A stretch of 64,000 bases of DNA from the NCBI RefSeq assembly GCF_031759225.1, contig NZ_CP134494.1, positions 932,001 through 996,000 of the forward strand, read 5' to 3'. A model generated the notes under the pieces. It ran no database searches. It saw nothing but the letters and a program-made list of their open reading frames with translations, and was not told where the DNA came from. Source of the DNA: Mesobacillus jeotgali. Lineage in GTDB: Bacteria; Bacillota; Bacilli; Bacillales; Cytobacillaceae. Shown here piece after piece: positions 18,242-27,029 of this stretch. A program made the position numbers and the translations under genes. The stretch's first letter is position 1, and each line of letters starts with the position of its first letter.

Positions 18242-19000
18242 ATGGATAATCAGGATCAAACATTTGAAGTGATGCGGGCCTGTTTGCTTGCTGGGAAAAT
18301 CATGCTTCAAAGCGGTGCGGAAACGTATCGGGTGGAAGACACGATGTCGCGGATGGCTTCGGCTTTCGGCATTGACCAGACGCACAGCTATGTGACACCC
18401 ACCGGCATTATTTTTTCAGTTGAAGGAGTGGGCAGGGAACGGACAAAGCTTGTGCGGATCTCCGAGCGGACCACAGATTTACGAAAGGTCGCGATGGTCA
18501 ACAGCGTTTCGCGGAGAATCAGCAGCGGAGAGATAGGGCTTGAGGAGGCTTGCAGGCTCCTTGGAGAATTGGAGGAAGCCGATCTTACCTACTCGTTCAT
18601 GGTTCAAATATTTGCGGCAGCGATTGCGAGCGGCTGCTTCACCATCATGTTCCTCGGGAGCTGGCTGGATTTCCTGCCTTCGATGGCTGCAGGAGGGATT
18701 GGTTTCTTCCTGGTCGTTTATTTTCACAGGATTGTCCCGGTTAAATTTTTCGCTGAATTCCTGTCCTCTTTTATGATTGGGATGATTTCATTTTTCTTTG
18801 TAAAACTGGGACTTGGACAGGAACTGGATAAAATCATAATCGGCTCCGTGATGCCGCTTGTACCCGGCCTGCTGATCACAAATGCAGTCCGGGACCTGAT
18901 GGCAGGGCATTTGGTTTCAGGACTGTCAAAAGGAGCGGAAGCACTGTTGACGGCGTTTGCGATTGGCTCAGGCATAGCGGCAATATTATCTTTGTTGTAG
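18242..19000 (+). CDS. ThrE-type threonine/serine exporter, larger subunit (YjjP-like)
   Basis: This 252-residue protein begins with a soluble domain (about 110 residues, including LQSGAETYRVEDTMSRMASAFG, the family hallmark) and ends with five membrane helices. It belongs to the ThrE/YjjP family, whose long and short halves are fused in Corynebacterium and split in many Firmicutes and enterobacteria. Export of threonine/serine or, in YjjPB of Escherichia coli, of succinate has been reported for relatives. The start at 18242 is preceded by GTGAGGA; a GTG four codons earlier overlaps that site. The short partner begins 15 bases after this stop. Confidence 0.88.
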   Translation: MDNQDQTFEVMRACLLAGKIMLQSGAETYRVEDTMSRMASAFGIDQTHSYVTPTGIIFSVEGVGRERTKLVRISERTTDLRKVAMVNSVSRRISSGEIGLEEACRLLGELEEADLTYSFMVQIFAAAIASGCFTIMFLGSWLDFLPSMAAGGIGFFLVVYFHRIVPVKFFAEFLSSFMIGMISFFFVKLGLGQELDKIIIGSVMPLVPGLLITNAVRDLMAGHLVSGLSKGAEALLTAFAIGSGIAAILSLL

Positions 19001-19015
19001 TCAGGAGAAGTGGCG

Positions 19016-19459
19016 ATGATTTATATAGAACACCTTATCACAAGTTTCATTGCTTCGGCAGCGTTTGGAATCATTTTTAACGCACCGAGGGAATCCCTCG
19101 TCAAATGCGGGATTTCCGGGATGGCTGGATGGATGGTCTATTTTGTACTTGATACCAATGGGTTCGGCACGATTTTTGCGACATTGATGGCCTCTTTCTT
19201 AATTGCGGTTGTCAGCCAGGTGTTCGCGAAGGCATATCGGACGCCCATCATCATTTTTAGTGTCGCCGGAATCATTCCTCTAGTACCAGGCGGACTGGCA
19301 TATGATGCGATGAGGAACTTTGTGGAGAATGATTACAGTGTGGCCCTTTCGCTCGCTGCGAAAGCGTCGATGATATCAGGTGCCATCGCAGTTGGCCTTG
19401 TTTTTTCTGAAGTGATCAACCAGGTCATCAGAAGGTCAAACCTGGGCCCGGTAAAATAA
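19016..19459 (+). CDS. ThrE-type exporter, smaller subunit (YjjB-like)
   Basis: This 147-residue membrane protein has four or five helices and the conserved VAGIIPLVPGGLAYDAMRNF segment, matching the C-terminal half of ThrE and the YjjB family. It should form the transport channel with the product of the preceding gene, from which it is separated by 15 bases with a shared transcript. GGAG lies eight bases before the ATG at 19016; a GTG two codons upstream is possible but less well placed. Confidence 0.88.
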   Translation: MIYIEHLITSFIASAAFGIIFNAPRESLVKCGISGMAGWMVYFVLDTNGFGTIFATLMASFLIAVVSQVFAKAYRTPIIIFSVAGIIPLVPGGLAYDAMRNFVENDYSVALSLAAKASMISGAIAVGLVFSEVINQVIRRSNLGPVK

Positions 19460-19465
19460 TGAATG

Positions 19466-19498
19466 GAAAGACTCGCTTATTATGGCGGGTCTTTTTTT
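19466..19498 (+). terminator. Terminator of the exporter operon
   Basis: AAAGACTCGC and GGCGGGTCTTT pair around TTATTAT, followed by T's. It lies six bases past the smaller subunit's stop. Confidence 0.82.
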
Positions 19499-19565
19499 AC
19501 GGTCAAAAAGGGGATTTTGCGGTTTGTGGAGAATTGTAGATAAAAAGACTAAAAAGGGTGAGGAC

Positions 19566-20198
19566 ATGGAAATTCTATTAATCAGGCATGGAGAGTCGGA
19601 AGGGGACATCCTTCGGGTGCATGAAGGCAGGGCAGATTTGCTGCTGACAGATCATGGCCGCAGGCAGGCCAGGGAAATGGCGAAAGTGGTAAAAGAAAAA
19701 TATATGCCGGAAGTGATCTGGTCGAGCACATTGAAGCGTGCAAGGGAGACGGCGGAAATCCTTAGCCAGGAAACAGGGATCGCAGTGATTGAGGATGAAA
19801 AATTAAAAGAATTCAATAATGGAGTTCTGGCAGGTTTGCCCTATGCAGAAGCCAAGCTTCGCTATCCGGAGCCAGAGGGAGGCAGGAAACATCATGTGCC
19901 AATTGAGGACGGGGAGTCTGAATTGGAATTCCGCTTCCGCGCCCAGACCGTATTTTCAAAGATTCTGACAGAAAGCGCAGGACGGAAGAGAATCGCGATC
20001 GTCTCCCATGGCGGTATGATCTCCAATCTGCTGCGGGCATTTTTGAATTTGCCGGTTTCCAATGATATCTATTTCCCGACAGGGGACACTGGAATCCATT
20101 TACTCAAGGTAAAGGAAGGACAAAAAACAGTGCTGTTCCTGAATGACTGTGGCCATCTGGCCAAAGTGGACGAAGAGCAGCTGGCAGCACAAAATTAA
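19566..20198 (+). CDS. Histidine phosphatase-family protein
   Basis: This 210-residue protein opens with LLIRHGESEGD, the RHG motif carrying the phospho-accepting histidine of the phosphoglycerate mutase/phosphatase superfamily. A second conserved histidine lies in IVSHGGMISNLLRA near residue 148, and WSSTLKRARETAEIL is also typical. Such small Bacillus members usually hydrolyse phosphate monoesters rather than interconvert phosphoglycerates. The start at 19566 directly precedes the catalytic motif and has GGGTGAGG just upstream; a frame 28 codons longer has no ribosome site and overlaps the preceding terminator. Confidence 0.87.
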   Translation: MEILLIRHGESEGDILRVHEGRADLLLTDHGRRQAREMAKVVKEKYMPEVIWSSTLKRARETAEILSQETGIAVIEDEKLKEFNNGVLAGLPYAEAKLRYPEPEGGRKHHVPIEDGESELEFRFRAQTVFSKILTESAGRKRIAIVSHGGMISNLLRAFLNLPVSNDIYFPTGDTGIHLLKVKEGQKTVLFLNDCGHLAKVDEEQLAAQN

Positions 20199-20206
20199 TA
20201 TGGATA

Positions 20207-20248
20207 GAAAAAGCCCGAACCCAGTCAATAACCGGATTTGGGCTTTTT
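20207..20248. terminator. Bidirectional terminator
   Basis: AAAAAGCCCGAACCC and GGATTTGGGCTTTTT pair imperfectly, with A's on one side and T's on the other. It serves both the phosphatase gene and the convergent oxidoreductase gene. Confidence 0.82.
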
Positions 20249-20249
20249 A

Positions 20250-21239
20250 TTACATCTTCACAATCGTACGCCCGCGGTTCTTGCCCTTTAAGATGCTGGA
20301 AAGGACGCCAGGCAGTTCTTCTAATCCAACTTCATTTTGAATGGTTTCGAGCAATCCCTCAGGCTTCAAGTCTGAAGCCATCCGCTGCCAGAGAAGCTTT
20401 CTTGTTTCCATTGGGCAGTAAACCGAATCAATGCCAAGGAGATTGATTCCCCTGAGGATGAACGGGAACACAGTTGTCGGGACATCTGTTCCCCCAGTCA
20501 AGCCGCTGACTGCGACAGAACCATTGTAATCAAGCTTGCTGAGGATTGACGATAATGTCTTGCCGCCAACCGGGTCAACAGCCGCTGCCCATAACTGTTT
20601 GTCCAGTGGCCTGAATTTTTCACCGGCAAGCTCTTCGCGGCTGATGATCTCGGCTGCGCCAATTTCACGCAGGTAGTCATGTTCCGCTTCTTTTCCTGTG
20701 CTTGCAACAACCTGATAACCCCGCTTGGCGAGCATCGCAACAGCCACGCTGCCGACACCGCCGGTTGCTCCGGTCACGAGCACTTTTCCTTTTTCAGGAG
20801 TAAGACCGTTTTCTTCAAGTCGATGGACGGACAAGGCTGCCGTGAATCCTGCGGTTCCGTAAACCATTGCTTCCTTCAATGAAAGGCCTTCAGGCAATGG
20901 AACAATCCAGTCTCCGGGAATACGGGCAAATTCGCTGAATCCCCCATAGTGGGAAACCCCTATCTCATAGCTTGTGGCAATGACTTCATCACCTTCCTTA
21001 TAGCGGCTGTCATCCGAACGGACCACGGTGCCGGCAAGGTCGATGCCAGGGATGAAAGGATAGGACCTGACAATCTTGCCATTCTGGATGCTTGCCAATC
21101 CGTCCTTATAGTTGACACTCGAATAAGCCACCTTGATCAGCACATCCCCGGCAGGCAACTCTTCCAATCTAAGTATCTTTACCTCAGCTGTAAAATCCTC
21201 TTCATTTTTATTCACCATAAAAGCTTTGAAATTCTCCAT
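20250..21239 (-). CDS. YhdH/YhfP-family zinc-free quinone/acrylyl-CoA reductase
   Basis: This 329-residue medium-chain reductase has a GroES-like N-terminal half (VAYSSVNYKDGLA, PGIDLAGTV) and a Rossmann half with VTGATGGVGSVAVAMLAKRG binding NADPH. It lacks the cysteine and histidine ligands of zinc alcohol dehydrogenases. YhdH and AcuI proteins of this group reduce acrylyl-CoA or quinones with NADPH; which applies here cannot be told. The start at 21239 has AAAGG nine bases upstream; a TTG three codons earlier touches that site. It is monocistronic. Confidence 0.87.
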   Translation of the reverse strand: MENFKAFMVNKNEEDFTAEVKILRLEELPAGDVLIKVAYSSVNYKDGLASIQNGKIVRSYPFIPGIDLAGTVVRSDDSRYKEGDEVIATSYEIGVSHYGGFSEFARIPGDWIVPLPEGLSLKEAMVYGTAGFTAALSVHRLEENGLTPEKGKVLVTGATGGVGSVAVAMLAKRGYQVVASTGKEAEHDYLREIGAAEIISREELAGEKFRPLDKQLWAAAVDPVGGKTLSSILSKLDYNGSVAVSGLTGGTDVPTTVFPFILRGINLLGIDSVYCPMETRKLLWQRMASDLKPEGLLETIQNEVGLEELPGVLSSILKGKNRGRTIVKM

Positions 21240-21382
21240 ATCTCCCAACCTTTCCTGGCTTGATAGTTTTAGTATAGGGCATAAGCGTTCCAGACATCTA
21301 ATAACTTAACTTACCCAGGGATTCTTTTTTCCTTCCACGAACAATAACTATTCCCTCCCTATAGATATCATTGTAAAAAGTT

Positions 21383-21470
21383 AAGTCCGTCACGAATTTA
21401 TTACGATTTTGTGTCCGATTTATCTGATGTGACGGACTTCACATATCTTTTAATCTGCCTCCCTTAAGAT
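21383..21470 (+). promoter_or_regulatory. Fnr-type operator and promoter of the molybdoenzyme operon
   Basis: TGTGACGGACTTCACA at 21428-21443 is a perfect match to the TGTGA-N6-TCACA box of Bacillus Fnr. A TAAGAT -10 box sits at 21465-21470, so the centre of the palindrome lies near -41.5, the class II activator position. An inverted copy of the core, AAGTCCGTCAC at 21383-21393, lies 48 bases upstream. The rest of this 390-bp gap (21240-21630) shows no gene, and the leader between the promoter and the TTG start is about 150 bases. Confidence 0.8.
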
Positions 21471-21630
21471 TTAGGTAAGTAAGGTACACAGTGGTGGTTA
21501 GGGCTGTTAAACATTATCAAATCAATTTTCCACTATTCACAAAGTGTTTACAATTTGACCCTTTTTTGACTGTTTTTCCATGATAAGATTAGTTTTGAAA
21601 TCGGGAACGATTTACAGGGAGGTAGCAAAG

Positions 21631-22800
21631 TTGTACAAATTCGAGAAATCTTTTTACTCAAAAACAAGCATGTATTCATTTGTCGTTGTGATGATCTTGT
21701 TTTTCTCAATGTGGTATTCAACATCGAAGTTTGTCCATATCGATATGGCGCTTCTGGGATATGCGATTTCATCAGCGGTCTTCGCGATCGGCCTGACAAT
21801 CAGGATGAGCTTCTGGATGTGGCGTAAAGCAACTAACAGGGTTGCGAAGCGAAGCGTTGATAACCTTTTTAATAAAGAAAGATTGAAACGTAATTCAAAA
21901 GCATTAATCAAAACATTGATTGATAATATCATTTTGCAAAAATTCATTTTCCAGCGCGGCATCTACCGCGGAATCCAGCACTTCATGATTTCATGGGGCT
22001 GCATCATTTCTTTCGCGATCACATTCGGACTGACATTCGGATGGATGCGTTTTGACCTGATCGATCCGGAAACATACCAGATCATCGTGTTCGATATGCC
22101 AACCATCACGATGGCGGCTCACGGGCTTTTCGCCGAGATTGTCTATAACGGACTGAACATCGGTGCAATCATGGTGCTGATCGGAGCAGGAATGGCTTTA
22201 TACCGACGCATCACTGACTACGATGTAAAAGTAACACAGCGATTCGAATTCGATATTCTGCCATTGATCATTCTGCTGGCAGTTACCGTTACAGGTTTGA
22301 TCCTGACAATTCAGTACACATTCCTTGATGGCTGGATGCATCATTATATGTCACTCATCCATCAGGTTACAGTCATCGTCATGCTGATGTACTTCCCATT
22401 CGGAAAACTGTTCCACGTGCCAATCAGGCCGCTGGCTACAGCAGTACCAATGAGTTATCAAGAGGTGGTCAAAGTGGATACGAAATCATGTAAAAGCTGC
22501 GGACAGCCATACAGCAATGATGACCAGATCGCGGATGTCCAGGCAATTTTAAAAAGCCAGAATTTCGACCTGCAGCTTGCGGACGGCTCATACCTTTCAG
22601 ATTATTGCACAGGGTGCCGCCGCAGGATGAGAGCATTGAAACAAATGAATCTTGAAGCACCTAAAGGCAACCCATACGGACCAGTAAGCACCAATAATGG
22701 AATTCATATATCAGGCTTCAGCAAGAAGCGTTCGGAAGAGTTTTACGGAATCGACCAGGATTTGAAGGAGGAAAAAATCGATGAGCCAGTTTCTCGTTAA
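21631..22800 (+). CDS. b-type cytochrome-like membrane subunit of the redox operon
   Basis: This 389-residue protein has five or six membrane helices with histidines set as in NarI/HdrE-type haem b proteins: GIQHFMISWG, MAAHGLFAEIVYNG and HHYMSLIHQVTV. It is likely the quinone-facing anchor that passes electrons to the molybdoenzyme next door. The cytoplasmic C terminus contains two CxxC pairs (CKSCGQ and CTGCRR), which could bind a metal or cluster. The start is TTG at 21631, with GGGAGG eight bases upstream; the frame is open 17 codons further up but without a ribosome site. It overlaps the next gene by 20 bases, so the two are translationally linked. The family is uncharacterised as far as I can tell. 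Confidence 0.8.
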   Translation: MYKFEKSFYSKTSMYSFVVVMILFFSMWYSTSKFVHIDMALLGYAISSAVFAIGLTIRMSFWMWRKATNRVAKRSVDNLFNKERLKRNSKALIKTLIDNIILQKFIFQRGIYRGIQHFMISWGCIISFAITFGLTFGWMRFDLIDPETYQIIVFDMPTITMAAHGLFAEIVYNGLNIGAIMVLIGAGMALYRRITDYDVKVTQRFEFDILPLIILLAVTVTGLILTIQYTFLDGWMHHYMSLIHQVTVIVMLMYFPFGKLFHVPIRPLATAVPMSYQEVVKVDTKSCKSCGQPYSNDDQIADVQAILKSQNFDLQLADGSYLSDYCTGCRRRMRALKQMNLEAPKGNPYGPVSTNNGIHISGFSKKRSEEFYGIDQDLKEEKIDEPVSR

Positions 22801-24910
22801 AGAAGGCGTAAAGAACCAGATTCGCAAAGGCGAAAAATTAGTCACAACGCATTGCTGCTACTGCGGGATGCAGTGCGGCATGCACATACGTGTTGATGAA
22901 AAAACGAATAAGGTCATGGGTGTGGAACCACGTTATGACTGGGTTTTGACCAGAGGGAAAATGTGCCCTAAAGGGGTTACGGCGTACCAGACAATCGACC
23001 ATCCAGACCGCATCAAGACTCCGTTAATCAAAAAGAACGGAAAGTTCGTAGAGGCAACCTGGGATGAAGCACTTGATTTAATCGAAAGAAAGTATAAAGA
23101 AATTCAGGGAACATACGGAAAAGATGCGTTGGCGGTATATGGCGGCGTATCGATGACAAACGAAAAATGCTACCTGGTAGGTAAATACGCACGTGTCGGA
23201 CTCGGCACTCGTTACATCGATTATAATGGCCGCTATTGCATGAGTTCTGCAGCAGGCGGATTCAATAAAACGCTTGGAATTGACCGTGGATCCTCGCTTC
23301 CATGGACTGAGCTCGAGCATAGCGACTGCTTCTTCATGGCTGGCTCTAACACGGCAGAATGTCACCCGACTAGTATCCAGTGGTTCTGGAAAGCCAAGGA
23401 CAAAGGCGCGAAGCTGATAGTTGCCGATCCGCGTGAAACTGCAACTGCAAGAGTCGCCGATGTACACCTTGACCTGCTTCCAGGAACAGATTCAGCATTG
23501 GCTAATGGCATCATGCACCTCTTGATTAAACATGATTATGTCGATCATGAGTACGTGCAGGAACGCTGCAATAATTTTGAAGAATTGAAGGAAATGACGG
23601 CGAAATTCACGCCTGAGTATACATCTGGTATTACTGGTGTTGCTGTTGAAAAAATCATTAAAGCGGCACATATTTTCGGAAAATCACCTCGCTCTGTCGT
23701 TATGTTCGCACGTGGTGCCGAGCAGCAGACAGCAGGTGTAGATAACGTAAGTCTTTACACATCAATGGCTCTTTTAAGAGGACAAATCGGCAAGTTCGCT
23801 TCTGGTGTTGCGACTTTTACTGGACAGGGAAACGGCCAGGGCGGCCGTGAACACGGCCAGAAGGCTGACTTGCTTCCTGGTTACCGCAAGCTTACTGATC
23901 CTAAGGCAGTTGAGTACATTTCAGGAGTTTGGGGCATCAAGCCTGAAGAAATGCCGCAGCCAGGTGTCTCCGCTTACGAAATGTTCCACCTGATGGAGGC
24001 GAAGACGATTCGCGGACTTCATGTCATTTGCTCAAACCCGGTTGTATCATCACCAAATATCAACTATGTGCAAGAACAGCTTGAAAACCTTGATTTCTTA
24101 GTCGTAAATGATTTCTTCCTTTCTGAGACTGCAGAGTTGGCAGATGTAGTACTTCCTGCTACAACATGGGCAGAAGATGAAGGAACGACTACAAATACAG
24201 AAGGACGGATCATCCACATCCGTAAAGTAGTTGAGCCAATCGGTGAATCAAAACCAGACTGGGAGATCATGAGCCTGATTGCTGAACGTCTCGGTAAAGG
24301 CCAGCACTTCCAATATAACGAGCCAAGAGAAATCTTCGATGAACTTCGCCTTGCATCAAAAGGCGGCAAAGCCGATTACTATGGTGTCACCTACGAAAAG
24401 ATCGATGAACAGGACGGTGTCTTCTGGCCGGCTCCTGCACTTGACCATCAGGGAACTCCTTCGATGTTCAAAGAGAAGTTCGAAACGCCAGACGGCAAAG
24501 CGAATCTCGCGGTTTGTGATTACAGAGGACCTGCAGAAGTACAGTCAAAAGAATATCCACTTTGGCTGACTACAGGCCGTGTCGTATTCCATTACCTTTC
24601 AGGAAACCAGACAAGACGCGTTGACTTCCTGAAGGAGCAATGTCCTGAGCCATTCGTTGAAATGCATCCTGAACTGGCAAGCCAGTACCAGATCGAGAAC
24701 GGTGAACGAGTGAAGCTTACAACTCCGCGAGGCGATATGATCGCTCCGGTAAAAATAACGAAAGCAATCCGCAAAGATACGATGTTCGTCCCTTATCACT
24801 GGGGCAAAAAGCTGGCCGTCAACCAATTGACCAGCCCGGCTTTGGATCCAATCTCACGGATGCCTGAATTTAAAGTTTGTGCTGTTAAGCTAGAAAAACT
24901 AAGTAAATAG
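22781..24910 (+). CDS. Molybdopterin oxidoreductase, nitrate reductase-like catalytic subunit
   Basis: This 709-residue protein belongs to the DMSO reductase superfamily. It has an N-terminal [4Fe-4S] site (CCYCGMQC ... GKMCPKG) and bis-MGD-binding domains, and a cysteine in NGRYCMSSAAGG that is expected to bind molybdenum, as in periplasmic and assimilatory nitrate reductases and Cys-type formate dehydrogenases. GSNTAECHP also resembles nitrate reductases. No Tat signal is present, so it works on the cytoplasmic side. AAGGAGG stands nine bases before the ATG. Nitrate is the best guess because nasD has the same Fnr promoter, but formate or another oxyanion cannot be excluded. Confidence 0.82.
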   Translation: MSQFLVKEGVKNQIRKGEKLVTTHCCYCGMQCGMHIRVDEKTNKVMGVEPRYDWVLTRGKMCPKGVTAYQTIDHPDRIKTPLIKKNGKFVEATWDEALDLIERKYKEIQGTYGKDALAVYGGVSMTNEKCYLVGKYARVGLGTRYIDYNGRYCMSSAAGGFNKTLGIDRGSSLPWTELEHSDCFFMAGSNTAECHPTSIQWFWKAKDKGAKLIVADPRETATARVADVHLDLLPGTDSALANGIMHLLIKHDYVDHEYVQERCNNFEELKEMTAKFTPEYTSGITGVAVEKIIKAAHIFGKSPRSVVMFARGAEQQTAGVDNVSLYTSMALLRGQIGKFASGVATFTGQGNGQGGREHGQKADLLPGYRKLTDPKAVEYISGVWGIKPEEMPQPGVSAYEMFHLMEAKTIRGLHVICSNPVVSSPNINYVQEQLENLDFLVVNDFFLSETAELADVVLPATTWAEDEGTTTNTEGRIIHIRKVVEPIGESKPDWEIMSLIAERLGKGQHFQYNEPREIFDELRLASKGGKADYYGVTYEKIDEQDGVFWPAPALDHQGTPSMFKEKFETPDGKANLAVCDYRGPAEVQSKEYPLWLTTGRVVFHYLSGNQTRRVDFLKEQCPEPFVEMHPELASQYQIENGERVKLTTPRGDMIAPVKITKAIRKDTMFVPYHWGKKLAVNQLTSPALDPISRMPEFKVCAVKLEKLSK

Positions 24911-24923
24911 GAGGACGGCTATA

Positions 24924-25475
24924 ATGAACAAAATAATGTATCTCGAATTTGAACGCTGTATCGGATGCCGTGCCTGCCAGGCAGCCTGCCGTGAGTGCGG
25001 AGACCATGATGCAAAAGAACGGAACTATGTAGAATATGTTGACTTCACTGAATCTCGCCAGACATTCCCGATGCTGTGCATGCAATGTAAAGACCCTGCA
25101 TGTGCACGTGTCTGCCCGGCAAACGCCATCCAGATCACGGATGAGGGCGTCGTGCTGTCTGCAATGGAAGAAAAATGTATCGGATGCCGCAACTGTACAT
25201 TCGGCTGCCCATTCGGTATCCCGAAATTCGATTTCGAAACGAACAAAATGTACAAATGCGATATGTGCTATGACAGAACTCGTCATGATATTGCGCCAAT
25301 GTGTGCATCTGTTTGCCCAAGTGACGCGATCCGCTTCATCGATTTCGATGAAATGCAGCAATTGCGCAGAAAACGTACCCAGATGAACCTGGTTGAAGGT
25401 AAAAAGCCGCAAGAGGGCAACAAATGGGATTATGTACCTGAGTTTTTCGGAGTATACACAGATTCACAGTCATAA
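24924..25475 (+). CDS. Four-cluster ferredoxin-type electron transfer subunit
   Basis: This 183-residue protein has four cysteine clusters of the DmsB/PsrB/FdhB type: CIGCRACQAACREC, CMQCKDPACARVCP, CIGCRNCTFGCP and a fourth made of CDMC plus CASVCP. It should carry electrons between the b-type membrane subunit and the molybdoenzyme on the cytoplasmic side, since no export signal is present. AGGAGG lies nine bases before the ATG, and the gap to the catalytic gene is 13 bases. A strong terminator follows, so these three genes are one transcript. Confidence 0.92.
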   Translation: MNKIMYLEFERCIGCRACQAACRECGDHDAKERNYVEYVDFTESRQTFPMLCMQCKDPACARVCPANAIQITDEGVVLSAMEEKCIGCRNCTFGCPFGIPKFDFETNKMYKCDMCYDRTRHDIAPMCASVCPSDAIRFIDFDEMQQLRRKRTQMNLVEGKKPQEGNKWDYVPEFFGVYTDSQS

Positions 25476-25481
25476 TTTAAT

Positions 25482-25531
25482 GGAGCCGGCCGGAAAAGAG
25501 CGCTAAGTTCATTAGGGCCGGCTCTATTTTT
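25482..25531 (+). terminator. Terminator of the molybdoenzyme operon
   Basis: GGAGCCGGCC and GGCCGGCTC pair across a 22-base loop (the left arm overlaps the palindrome CCGGCCGG) and are followed by TATTTTT. Confidence 0.8.
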
Positions 25532-25536
25532 GAGGA

Positions 25537-25660
25537 TATTGGCGAAAATCTGATTTTATTGGCGGTTTTCACAAATTTATTGGCGAAAAAATGATTTTAT
25601 TGGCGAAAACGACAACTTTATTGGCGAAAATAAAAATATATTGGCGAACTGGAAATTTTC
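25537..25660. repeat. Intergenic array of TTGGCGAAAA units, period 20-21 bp
   Basis: TTGGCG occurs at 25539, 25559, 25580, 25600, 25621 and 25641, giving steps of 20, 21, 20, 21 and 20 bases. Each unit continues with an A/T-rich stretch ending in TTTA or TATA. The last unit runs into a stem CTGGAAA / TTTCCAG (25650-25676). It lies after the terminator of one redox operon and before the Mrp-like gene. Stops occur in all frames, so it is not coding. Confidence 0.9.
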
Positions 25661-25742
25661 AGCGATTTTTTCCAGTAAAGGTTTCAATCAATTTTAGATA
25701 AGGTAGGGAATAATAACCCATCCAAAAAAGAGGTGCTTTTAA

Positions 25743-26483
25743 ATGTTAAAAGGAAATGTGCTGGCGGTGACAAGCGGAAAAGGCGGAGTCGGCAAGTCTT
25801 CTTTATCAGTGAACCTAGCGCTTGCGCTGCAAAAGCTTGGCAAGTCTGTCGCAATCATCGATCTTGATATATACGGATTCAGCGTACCGAAGATCCTGAA
25901 TATAGATTCAAAGCCAAAAACGTTCAACGGAAAAATCATCCCGGTTGAAGCGAATGGCATCAAGGTAATGTCCATGGGCTTCCTTGTGAAGGACAATGAA
26001 CCAATCGTTTGGCGCGGCCCGATGCTTGGAAAAATGATTCAGCATTTTACAGAGGATGTGCTGTGGGGAGAAATGGATTATTTCATTCTCGATATGCCTC
26101 CTGGCACTGGGGATGTCGCGCTTGATATGCACCTGATGATTCCGCAGAGCAAGGAAATCGTTGTAACGACGCCTCATAAGGCAGCTTCTTTCGTAGCAGA
26201 ACGCGCTGGAGCCATGGCAATCAAGAGCAAGCATGAGGTCATCGGCGTGGTCGAGAATATGTCCTACTTCAAGCCTGAAGACAGTGATCAGAAGTACTTT
26301 ATTTTCGGAAAAGGCGGCGGCGAGGAACTGGCTGCACAGCTTGGCACTGATCTATTGGGACAGCTCCCGATTCAGGAAGCCGATGAGAATAGCGAAACGC
26401 CTGCTATCGCAGAGGAGAATACTGCGCTATTCATGGAATACTTAAACCTTGCAGAAAAAATACATGCAAAGTTTCAGCTCTAG
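25743..26483 (+). CDS. Mrp/NBP35-like P-loop ATPase without the CxxC bridge
   Basis: This 246-residue protein has the deviant Walker A of the Mrp/ApbC group, [10 protein letters not shown], and a Walker B-like [15 protein letters not shown]. Mrp proteins help build or deliver Fe-S clusters and normally bind a cluster between two chains through a CxxC after ENMSYF. Here that spot reads [13 protein letters not shown], with no cysteine, and the N-terminal MIP18-like domain of long Mrp proteins (such as SalA) is also absent. It may therefore have a role in assembly or regulation that does not need a bridging cluster. GAGGTG stands eight bases before the ATG. The Rieske gene follows after 18 bases. 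Confidence 0.85.
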   Translation: MLKGNVLAVTSGKGGVGKSSLSVNLALALQKLGKSVAIIDLDIYGFSVPKILNIDSKPKTFNGKIIPVEANGIKVMSMGFLVKDNEPIVWRGPMLGKMIQHFTEDVLWGEMDYFILDMPPGTGDVALDMHLMIPQSKEIVVTTPHKAASFVAERAGAMAIKSKHEVIGVVENMSYFKPEDSDQKYFIFGKGGGEELAAQLGTDLLGQLPIQEADENSETPAIAEENTALFMEYLNLAEKIHAKFQL

Positions 26484-26501
26484 GAACGGGAGGATTTGGC
26501 T

Positions 26502-27029
26502 ATGAGTGATGATAAGAAAAAGACCCATCATGAAGATGATAAAGATATGATCAAGCTGATCGATAACCTGAACAGGAAAGACGATGTCCATTTGAATAGA
26601 AGGGCATTCCTGAAGGCATCCTTTGGCGCAACTGTCGCAATCGGACTTGCGACGACTCCATTCGGGATCTTCACCTTCCTGCGCGATGAAAATGGCGAAG
26701 TGAAGCGAGTGGAAATCACCGATATCGATGACCTGGCAATCGGCGAATCCAGGAACTTCAACTATCCAACGAAGAACGAGCCAGCCATTTTGGTCAGGAC
26801 ACCGGAGGACAAATTCGTTGCCTACAACAATAAATGCACACACCTCCAATGCCCGGTTTTTTACGAGCATAAAGAAAATGTCCTGCTGTGCCCTTGCCAC
26901 AAAGGCTATTTCAATGTAGACAGCGGCCAGCCGATGGCAGGACCGCCGCAGCGCGAGCTTCCTAAGATCCTGCTTGAAATCAAGGACGGAAAGGTGTTCG
27001 CAGTAGGGAGGGAAGTAAGGCATGGATAA
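26502..27029 (+). CDS. Tat-exported Rieske [2Fe-2S] protein
   Basis: This 175-residue protein has a twin-arginine signal-anchor (LNRRAFLKASFGATVAIGLA, residues 28-47) and a complete Rieske site: CTHLQC near residue 109 and CPCHKGYF near residue 130 (C-x-H pair and C-x-x-H pair). It should fold in the cytoplasm and be moved, cluster included, to the outer face, staying anchored by its signal. It resembles the Rieske subunit of cytochrome bc/b6f complexes but no cytochrome b gene is next to it. The start at 26502 has GGGAGGA seven bases upstream. The next small gene overlaps it by eight bases. Confidence 0.9.
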   Translation: MSDDKKKTHHEDDKDMIKLIDNLNRKDDVHLNRRAFLKASFGATVAIGLATTPFGIFTFLRDENGEVKRVEITDIDDLAIGESRNFNYPTKNEPAILVRTPEDKFVAYNNKCTHLQCPVFYEHKENVLLCPCHKGYFNVDSGQPMAGPPQRELPKILLEIKDGKVFAVGREVRHG

